Source: Hyparrhenia diplandra | Lineage: Eukaryota; Streptophyta; Magnoliopsida; Poales; Poaceae | Direction of reading: 5' to 3' | Length of the DNA stretch: 64,000 nucleotides | NCBI GenBank assembly: GCA_015847255.1 | Contig: JADLZK010009374.1 | Location: 1,337,560 to 1,401,559 of the forward strand | Part shown: one piece after another, positions 56,133 to 64,000 of the stretch | Layout of the letters: each line of letters begins with the position of its first letter | How positions within the stretch are numbered: the stretch's first letter is position 1 | Program-made: the position numbers and the translations under genes | Notes under the pieces: generated by a model | The model's input: only the letters and a program-made list of their open reading frames with translations | Databases searched by the model: none | What the model was told of the DNA's origin: nothing

Positions 56133-57130
56133 GCGACAGTTATGCACGACCACATGCTCGTACTTATCCTTCCAACTTGCAAAAGAGCTTCAAGGTTACA
56201 ACTGCTCAATTATGTTTTATAGTCCATTTCCATTCACATGATTCTGACTTGGGCCCCAGTACGTGACAAACTCTCTCACACATGAGTCTGTTTCTCTTAT
56301 TGTGACACAATGTGTCCCCCGTGCTAGGAAGGGTGTAACTCAAGAACCCATTTGTTATTTCAAAAATAGTACTTCCGCCGTTCCAAATTATAAGTCATTA
56401 CTTCCAACATTTTTGAGCGTCAAAGTATCTCAATTTTGACTAAATTTATATAATAAGATAATGAAATTTATGATATCAAATGAGTATCATAGATCCTTAT
56501 TAATCATATTTTCATACTATACCTATTTGATGTCATAAAACTTTGTAATTCTCTCTATGTACAATTTTAGTCAAAATTGAGAAGCTTTTATGACTTTTCA
56601 AGAAACTTGGAATGACTTATATATAATTTGGAATGTAGGGAGTACAATACTAGCTTGATGAGTACGTGTGCTATATATCCTAAAAAGGTTTGTTTTATAG
56701 ATATATGATGCTTTTGATTATCAATATATGACGTACGGAGGGAATAGGACACGCTTTATTCTTAGTGAAATGTAACGCGTTGATGTGTCCAATTATTGGT
56801 GACATATTTTCTATGAAGCTAATCAAATTTGAGAAAGATTGATCAGCGCGCACCTCATAGGATCTTTCTTCTTGGACAGAGGGGTACGTCTTTGCAAGTG
56901 TTTGGTTGGTTCTCAAGTAAATCAGGGAAAATGGAATCTAACTCATTGGGGTTTTGATTGATGTGTGGGATCACTGATTGCGATCGACTTTGCTTTGGTT
57001 GGACGATGTGGTAATAATGGTATTGAGGAAAGACATCAGCGATGAATATATAGACCGCTATCAAGTAATTAAGCGAAAATGGAACCCAACTCAGGGGATT
57101 GATTGATGTGTGGGACGACTGATTGTGATC
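56133..57130. repeat. Segmental duplication, copy 2 (uninterrupted)
   Basis: Carries the same sequence as copy 1 without element B and without the LINE. Both empty target sites (about 56308-56316 and 56662-56674) are therefore preserved. Confidence 0.85.
56372..56642. mobile_element. Stowaway MITE, 271 bp
   Basis: TA at 56370-56371 and 56643-56644; termini cttccgccgttccaaatta and the complement of atttggaatgtagggag. Confidence 0.8.
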
Positions 57131-57205
57131 GACTTCGTTTTGGTTGGGTGACAAGGTAATTATTGTATTATGGAGAGACATCAGCGATGAATAGACTGCT
57201 ATTTG
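56905..57205. repeat. Tandem repeat, unit about 140-150 bp, two copies
   Basis: Units share 'ttgattgatgtgtgggat', 'gatcgacttcgttttggttg' and 'agacatcagcgatgaatag'. The minus-strand 108-codon frame across them is repeat-derived. Confidence 0.7.
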
Positions 57206-58555
57206 GTCAGATTCTTTTGCTCACAAGAGATGAAGCCCGATATCTTTTCCTTTATCTAAAAAAAAATATGATTACACAGTGCTATTTCGTAACAGGCCAC
57301 ATATATCAAAACAAGCAGCTGCATGTCGTTATCCCAGTCCGCACAGCAGAATGCTCAATCTGCAGGCTCCGGCATGTGCTCTACGGCGCTTGTCAGAACG
57401 CTGTGGGTGGTGAGGCCAGCGGGCGGCCAGCAGCTCGCACGTACGCGGCAGGCAGCGCGTGGTGCAGCCGGCGGTGCTGTGCTTGCACGGGCGGCGACGT
57501 TAGCGGCTACGCGGCCATCGGCAGGGCATGCTTGGTGCTCGCGAGGATGCAGCGGCACTGTTCATTACTCGCGAAGACGCAGCGGGTGGTGCAACCGGCA
57601 GCGCTCACAGATACACAGCGGCACTAGATCCATGGAGCACACGGTAGAAGAAACCATTGCTCGTCCCCCAACGTGAATATGCTCATTTCTACGGTCCTTG
57701 GATGGCACGCCAACAACGTTTCCCAACTGAGAATCGATTTCTTCCTCTTTGCTCCTCTCGCCTCAATAACTATAGTGCCACATGAACATTTTTGCATAGT
57801 TGGCATGGTTTGTAATGCTATGAAAACTACATGTAGTTTCAGGTTGGACTGCCCTAAGTAATCAGATTATGTTACCAACGAACGCCTTCTTCACTATTGG
57901 GTGTGACGTTCCTATCAATGTACCATGTCAATGTCTTGTCTGGCCCCACACTGTCCTGTGTGTCGATTTGGCTTTGGCCTTGTTCTAGTACATTGGGCCT
58001 AGGCTGTGCGGACTCAACGAGTTGTAGACATTGATGCCGCCGCAGGTAACCGTGATCCATCCCATTAAAGGTAAAAACCGAAGGTGTATTCTCTACTGGT
58101 GCATCCATTGTATGTATTAAGTTGAACATTTCTAACGTTGGTGCATGTTGGTTATAGAAGAAGCCCAGATGGACTTATATTTATAATTAGAGCATAAAAA
58201 GAAGCATAGATGGACTTATTTTTATAATCAGAGCAAGTTAAAAAGTACTATTAAGGAGATGCGTTGGATATAGTTGTGGTTCAATTCAATTATTATTAGA
58301 ACCAGACGGATTTATGTAGACGTGGTGTGATCAATCAACGTACATTTTAGTCCTCTTTCGTTCTTATCCACCCGCTGTCCTATATTTAGGGATATGTGAT
58401 GTTGGCCACTCATCAGGTGGTTATGCCATGGTAACAGTTCAAGCAATGTTCCTAGTTCCTAGGACTATAGTACTATATATTGATCTATCAGCCTGGCGTA
58501 ATTGATGATTCCATGAATTCATAGTTCCAACGACCAGTACTATATATTGATCCAT
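57206..58555. other. No gene recognised
   Basis: 57330-57620 is GC-rich with overlapping frames and repetitive 'gtgctcgcgagga'-like words. An 85-codon minus frame at 57872-58129 is protein-like but unrecognised. Confidence 0.35.
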
Positions 58556-59170
58556 CAGCCTGACATAACTGATGATGCCCATTGTTTTTGTAGTGGCCTA
58601 CAACCGTTTGCCATGGAATGGGAGTATCAACGTCATTGTTCCTACCGTGGTCTTGTCTGTCCTATATTTTATCATTATTCCAGGAGTATATTATAAGATA
58701 TCTTTGAAACTTAATTACGAAGTAAGATATCATAGATGGTTGAAAAGATTCTTGTTGAAAGGTCTGTCTTGCTGAAAGCAACTCTCTGATGGATTGTGTC
58801 GGCGCGCCAGTTTGGAAGTGTTGCACATTGTCGAATTACTAAAAGTGCTATATAATGATCCATCAGCCTGATGCAACTGATGATGCCATTATTTTTTGTA
58901 GTGGCCTACAACCGCTTGCCACGGAATGGAAGCATCAACGTCATTGATCGTACCATGGTATTGTCTGTTGTTATATAGTACGATACAGGAGATATATTTT
59001 AGCATTGTTCGGGGAGTTTATAATAAATTTTTGAAACTTGATTACGAAGTAAGACTGTCAGACATCATAGATGGTTGAAAAAATATGTTGCTGAAAGGTC
59101 TGTCTTGCTGAACGCAACTCCCTAATGTTTTGTGTCGGCTCTCCAGTTTGGAAGTGCTCTGCACATTGTC
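58556..59170. repeat. Tandem duplication, unit about 305 bp
   Basis: Two copies (58556-58855 and 58862-59170) share 'gtagtggcctacaaccg', 'gatggttgaaaa', 'aaaggtctgtcttgctga' and 'cagtttggaagtg'. A short third fragment ('tatattgatctatcagcctg') lies at about 58476-58495. Confidence 0.8.
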
Positions 59171-59209
59171 GACTTCAATAGTGAAGCATGTCGGTACTCG
59201 GTACTACAT

Positions 59210-59515
59210 CACCATCAGGTTTTTCTAATCTGAGGCAACTTCATCTAGTAGGCTTGTGTGAATGGGAGGAGTGGAATGGATGCAGCCGAAGCCGAGAGAG
59301 CATGAGAGTTGTCACACACAACACACAACATGGCAATGCCTGCTCTCGAGTCCTGGCTGAAAATTAGTAACTGCAAGCTGAGCTGTCTTGGGCCGGGTTT
59401 CGCCAGCAGCAGAAGGTTTGTTTTGAGAGAACTGAAACTGCACAATCTAGCCAACCTGACACATGTAGAGAACTTCGCTTTTGTTCACCATCCATCAGAT
59501 CGCGATTTGGTCTAA
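59210..59515 (+). pseudogene. NLR leucine-rich-repeat C-terminal relic
   Basis: The plus strand reads SNLRQLHLVGLCEWEEWNGC in one frame. It then continues, after a frame change, as MPALESWLKISNCKLSCLGP, GFASSRRFVLRELKLHNLAN and LTHVENFAFV from about 59336, with a stop at 59515. This order and wording are typical of the last LRRs of grass CC-NB-LRR proteins. No NB-ARC lies nearby upstream. Tandemly duplicated DNA immediately precedes it. It may be a fragment of the same resistance-gene family as 6149-7219, but that cannot be tested without shared domains. Confidence 0.75.
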
Positions 59516-59519
59516 CAGT

Positions 59520-60890
59520 TACAAGCAGTCTGTCTAAATGTTCTACAGAACCTTCTGCAGTGCGGGCAGACGATCCGCTGGAACATGCATTGCCTAGAAT
59601 TAATCAGTTTCTTGACAATTTAGTTTCCCAATTTGGATTTCAAATATATGTGTATGATGTTCATGATGATGATGATTAGGAACAAGTCATGACCGGGTCA
59701 TTACATGGCTGCAGAGGTAGAATTTAATTCCATCCTAGTTCATGAGATATACAGACTTAAACAAGCTACTAGTGAATTCAAGGATTTTTGTGAAAAATTG
59801 ATGGCGAGACCAAGGCATGCATCTACAAACCCAATCATTGGATAGACTAAAAAGAAAAATGCGTGATCATTTTATCCCTCCATAAAAAACGTGATTTGCG
59901 TAAGAAATTGTTGCGCTTAGAGCAAGGTAATATGTCTTTCTAATAATTTTATCCCTCCATAAAAACGTGATCATTTTATGGTGGTTTGAGCCATGAAATA
60001 CATGATATTGTTTATCATTAGGAATTTTGTACTGTCAACCATTTGTTCCATCTTGCTATGCTTGCACAAAAGAATTGCAGGGATATCAGCAAAGTAACCG
60101 GGGCAACATTGGTGACAACCTCATACCCAGATATTATCAAGGATGGAGCAAAGAAAGAAGTCATCGAGCAATCATTTGTAAATTTGGACACTGCAATAAG
60201 CAGGCAATTGGCGCTTCGACGCTGCAGCAGTCTGTTCACTACCACCACCCACATCCACTCAAGAGTCAGGTAAAACTTTAATCCATGCAGAAAATATACA
60301 AATTAATGGAGTTAGAGCTGCTAATGAAAAGAAAGAATTAGATGTTAAATCTAAAGATAAGGAATAATCAAATTGAAAGGTTCTTTTATGCTTGCTAAAA
60401 ACTCTGATATTGCTAAAATTTGTGATGATGTACTGAATTTATCCACTACGCAGGCTATAATAGAGCAACAATTAGTGGACACTAAATCTGAGTTACCTTT
60501 GTCACATATTTGTTCTTCTAGTGCTTGAAGAGTTGTGTGATTGTGCTTCCATTGTACAAGTGCCACAACTATTGAATGAGATTGATTCTTTTATTTTGGA
60601 GCCATGTATTTATGCTGAAAGTGCAAATTTTCTTCTCATTACTACTTAACAAGGATGAACTGAAATTGCCATGGTTGTCTAGATGTACCTATAATTTTAT
60701 TGGAAAATATTATTGCAAAGGAGAGTATATGATGCATCATGTGTATATTTGTTCAAATCTGAAATCTCCTTTTACCACAGGGTAAATTTCAAGAAGAGGG
60801 GCAGTAGTGGTTACTACCTACAACATATGCTCAACTAAGACTAAACCAGGGCGGTTTTCTTGTCAAGAAGGAGAGGATGATGAGGACATG
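59520..60890. other. No gene recognised; two protein-like remnants
   Basis: A frame at 60043-60273 (+) reads DISKVTGATLVTTSYPDIIK and looks protein-like. 60380-60640 (+) reads pieces such as NSDIAKICDDVLNLSTTQAI and ELCDCASIVQVPQLLNEIDS across frames. I cannot assign either; transposon origin is possible. Confidence 0.3.
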
Positions 60891-60892
60891 AC

Positions 60893-62793
60893 TGAAGATC
60901 TCTAGTTTGGTTTTGGCAAATTGATGAAACCCTAGGACTAATCTCTCTACTTAAGTGTGTATCTAGTGTGAGATTGGTCTAACCAAGTTAATGTGGAGCA
61001 TGGTGGTCATGGTGGATGAATGGGGATGATCCAAGAGATGATCAAGTTCTTGGACTTGGGAAAACAAGAAAGAGAAAAACAAAATGGGCTCAAGGCAAAG
61101 GTATAACCATAGGGCCATTTTGTTTTGCACTCAATACACCATAGAGGGTGTGAGTGATTTAGGATCGATAGCTGAACTATTAGGGGAAATACTTGGAAAC
61201 TTCGATCATCATGTGCCTCTAGGTCTAACATCATGACAATGCATTTATGATCTAGAGTGCTTACTTCTAACCCTTGTAAAATGCTTTGAAAAATACTAAC
61301 ACACATGCACTTGCAGTACACTTTGTGTGGTTGGCAAGTTGGAAGCAAGGGTGGAGTGTTTGTGGCTTGGATCAGCCCGAGGTGCATTTGGCTTGCGGTT
61401 GACACCACCGGCTGATGCGTCCGCTGCGCATAGGTGGAGTTTTTCGTAGGGTGGCGGGGCCCAGCGCGGGCGCTCATCGGTGCGGTGACAGCGGGCGTCG
61501 GGCGCCCGGCTTTCCGCGCTAAGCGATTTGAGGCTCGGGAACCTCTCGGGTGCCTCTGGCGGCCGCTCACCGCACGGGCACCTGATACATCCGCAGGGGG
61601 GCATCGAGCTCCCTCGGCGGTATAGCGGTAGCCGGTTCGGAAGGGCGGCGGCGTGTCGAGCTGGCTCTGGCGGCGTCGCTACAACATTAACCCGGTAGGG
61701 GAGCGGCTTCAACCGTTGAGGATTGATGGCTCAATTTGAACTGAGGGCGTGTGGCAGCGATCCACGCCCAGCGGACGATGGGCACCGGTGCATCAGAGCC
61801 CCCGCGGTGTGCATCTCGAGCCGGGTCTTGGGGCTAATGGATAGGAGATCCCTTGGCTCTCTATTTAGCGTGGTGGCGGCTCCTTTGGATCTCTCTTGCT
61901 CATTTGACACACTTGACATCCTTAGAGCTTGGCCAAACTCTCTCCCCTCTCACTTGCTTGCTTGGTTGCATATTCTTTGAGAGATTGGGAGTGATCTTGA
62001 GTGCATTTTGCTTGATTGTTGCATCTAGAGGCACTTGAAGATCGTTGTAGCCAGTGGATTTTCTTGTTACTCTTGGAAATACCGCTCCTAGCCGTCTCGG
62101 TGATTGTTGGAGGCATTGGCAAGAGAGGTGATTTTCTTGGCCACCTCCGGTGATTTGTGAGGGGTTTGTGATCTTCCACGGCGGAGTGCGAATTGATACT
62201 CTAGTGAATTGCCCACGTGTCGTTGAGTTACCTCTCTTTGTGGTGGTGTCTAGTGGCCTTCGGGGCACGGCGAGTATACACCTAGAACCATCGGGGAGTT
62301 GAGGTCGACACCGGAGACTAAGTTGTCGATTGCACAAGTGAACTCTAGGTGAACAATTCAAGTGTCATCTCTTGTGTTGATTGATTCCGGTGGTGGCTTC
62401 ATATTGTTCATCTTCATCGATGATTGGTTCATTGCCTCGACATATGGGGTATAACAAGCCTACACCTCTCTAGCCTACCCCAACTATCTTGGGACTAAAG
62501 GCTATGTTGTTGTTGTTGTTGTTGTTGTATATATTGTGCTTGTGTAGCTTATTTAGGGTAGTTGAGTAGATATATTTAGTTGTGTTTGGCTACTAGTTGG
62601 TAAAGTAGCAACCTAGGGTGTGGTGAATTAGAGAGATCATAACAACTAGGATTACAAATGGGTGGCTTGCCCAACCGTAGAGCTAGGCTCAACTGCATTT
62701 AAGCCATTTGTTGGACTAACAAATTTGCTCTAGTGTATTTGTAGAAATTTTTAATAGGCTATTCGCCCCCTCTAGCCATATAGGACCTTTCCA
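60893..62793 (+). mobile_element. 5' LTR of a SIRE/Maximus-like Copia element, about 1.9 kb
   Basis: Starts near 'ctagtttggttttggcaaat' (family LTRs begin TGTTTGGTTTTGG) and ends gacctttcca at 62793, directly before the primer site. Large size, a 'gccccctctagccatatagg' end and the gag that follows fit the family. The exact first base is uncertain. GC-rich frames at 61300-61980 are within the LTR and are not genes. Confidence 0.7.
62453..62528 (+). mobile_element. Au SINE 3'-end relic with (TTG)n tail
   Basis: ctagcctaccccaactatct, then tgggactaaaggctatg followed by seven TTG units, is the conserved 3' end of plant Au SINEs. It is 5'-truncated and lies inside the Copia LTR. Confidence 0.7.
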
Positions 62794-62807
62794 TTGGTAT
62801 CGGGGCC
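62794..62807 (+). other. Copia primer-binding site
   Basis: ttggtatcggggcc, complementary to initiator methionyl tRNA with changes, directly follows the LTR. Confidence 0.75.
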
Positions 62808-62859
62808 ATGGTCAATTTTAGCAAGGATTAACAACCTTCGTGCAAATTGTGGCTCATGT

Positions 62860-64000
62860 TGTGTACAACCTATTGGGGGAAAACCTCCATTCTTTGATGG
62901 GGTCCAAATCTTTTGATTATTGGAAAGAACAATAGAATGTACTTGGGATCCATCAATGACCAAGTATGGGATGTGACCAAAAAGATTATGTCATTTTTTG
63001 ATCCAACACGACCTCACACCAACCAACAAAGCCAACAAGCAATGCAACACTATGGCCTTGAAGACTTATTTACAATGGAATGGATGTAAAATTGTTTGAG
63101 GGCATCAAAAGACGAAAGAGCAAGTGAAGTATGGCAAAAAAAGTTGTGTGACACTTATGAAGTACAAAAGTGGTCAAGAGGTCCAAGATGTATGCTCAAG
63201 AGTGAATATGAAACAATCAAGATGAAGGGATGAAACAATTCCAGAATGTTTCATAGATTGCAGAAAGTATTGTCAATGATGTCCAAGGCATTGGGTGTGA
63301 AGGCCTAGAATAATGACTTTGAGGCATAAGTTCTTGATGTGCCTACCTAAGGGAATTCAAGATGTTGAGAACTATCTTGTTTAGAGGTGCATTGGACACC
63401 ATGTCACCCAATGATGTCCTTGGTGAGGTGATGACCGAGAATCAATACAACAACATCGATGATGAGAAGGACAAGAAGAATGATGATAAGAGAAGAGGCC
63501 CTAGCATTCAAGGCCGCCACATCATCCAAAGAACAAGGGCAAGGCCAAAGCACAAGAAAGAAGATGTGGATGATGACTCCCTTGACATGGACAACATTGA
63601 TGAAGCTTTTTGCATTGGTTGTCAGAGAGGTTTGGCAAGATCTTGGAGAACAAGAAGAACTTTGGGTCAAAAAGAGAAGAGACACTTCAAAAGAGAAATG
63701 ATGAGGCAGAGGCTAAGCTTTGAATGTGATAGCCACTGATAATGTGATTGCGGGTGTCCAATCAAGAAGAAGGAAAGGACAAAGGAGAAGGCCTACAAGA
63801 ATGCAAAGAAAGGCAAGAAAGAAAACAAGATGACTTTCAAGAAGAGCAAAGATGAGTGCTTATGTGGTCACTTGGGATAGTGATGAGTCCTCAGATGATA
63901 TGGACAATGATCAAGAGAAGAGAGAAATTGTTGCCATGGGCTTTCACATGAAGACCTTCTCTATTTGATTCATCACGCTTCATGCTTCATGGGCCCAAAG
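62860..64000 (+). pseudogene. Degenerate Copia gag (SIRE/Maximus-like), runs off the window
   Basis: Fragments in changing frames, in order: PPFFDG, LGSINDQVWDVTKK, ERASEVWQKK, MFHRLQKVLSM and LRTILFRGALDTMSPNDVLG (in the 125-codon frame at 63362-63739), then EVMTENQYNN. A CCHC-type zinc-knuckle remnant follows (FECDSH, then CP) around 63718-63765, with Lys-rich sequence. Gag coats the element RNA and builds the particle; this copy is broken by many frameshifts and stops. The pol region would lie beyond 64000. Confidence 0.8.

Noticed and set aside
57163..57676. Overlapping 154- and 117-codon plus frames
   Set aside because: GC-rich, Ala/Arg-rich, with internal word repetition and no domain.
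57872..58129. 85-codon minus frame
   Set aside because: Protein-like but unrecognised, with no flanking gene signals; left as unannotated.
60043..60273. Possible chaperonin-like motif DISKVTGATLVTT
   Set aside because: Too short and lacking any other family motif; the resemblance is probably chance.
61296..61980. 138-codon minus and 85-codon plus frames
   Set aside because: They lie within the GC-rich middle of the Copia LTR and are broken relative to each other.

Overview
The window is intergenic, transposon-dominated nuclear DNA from a grass, probably a panicoid. The evidence is grass-type CACTA ends with TTTGCCGAGTG subterminal repeats, Tourist and Stowaway MITEs, Helitrons ending in hairpin plus CTAG, a SIRE/Maximus-like Copia element, GC-rich grass-type codons, a CC-NB-ARC resistance-gene relic and a recognisable ERG28 homologue. 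No prokaryotic features are present. The species cannot be fixed from sequence alone.

Host genes are few. A CC-NB-ARC (NLR) pseudogene lies on the minus strand at 6149-7219. It carries one in-frame TAG and a decayed P-loop, and its 3' part is missing. A small GC-rich gene at 16443-16730 (+) encodes a 95-residue protein with one membrane segment and has a TATA box. An ERG28 (sterol C-4 demethylation scaffold) homologue occupies 35204-35789 (-) in three exons, with intact splice sites and a TATA box but one 1-bp frameshift. A C-terminal coding fragment sits at about 14504-14689 (-). A leucine-rich-repeat relic of an NLR sits at about 59210-59515 (+).

Layout. 0-6 kb: LINE relic, nested Tourist/Stowaway MITEs, CACTA end at 6008. 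6-8.2 kb: NLR pseudogene and its upstream region, which recurs at 13.1-13.7 kb and partly at 14.2-14.4 kb. 8.5-12.23 kb: CACTA relic holding a 1.3-kb solo LTR and a second solo LTR; a LINE then landed exactly on its terminus. 13-16 kb: duplicated DNA peppered with tiny LINE 3' ends. 16.9-27.7 kb: two related Helitrons end to end. The second is interrupted by a short LTR retrotransposon (A1, 20336-23720) and by a 708-bp TRIM (25050-25757). 29151-32373: a second copy (A2) of the same LTR element, inverted. 33-35 kb: Gypsy and Helitron debris. 35.2-35.9 kb: ERG28. 40-57 kb: a tandemly duplicated host segment. One copy was split by a related LTR element (B, 40229-52935) and by a LINE (53223-55512). 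Element B was in turn split by a CACTA (about 43072-52451) that contains a poly(A) retro-insertion and a LARD-like element. The second copy of the segment, at 56.1-57.1 kb, preserves both empty sites. 60.9 kb to the end: 5' LTR, primer site and degenerate gag of a Copia element.

Most notable finding: elements A1 and A2 are short LTR retrotransposons with no visible pol. Right after the primer-binding site they carry a sequence reading as the linker-histone-like H15 domain of plant HMGA/H1 proteins, intact in A2 and frameshifted in A1. Element B and a solo LTR at 11235-11906 share parts of the same architecture, which suggests a wider non-autonomous group.
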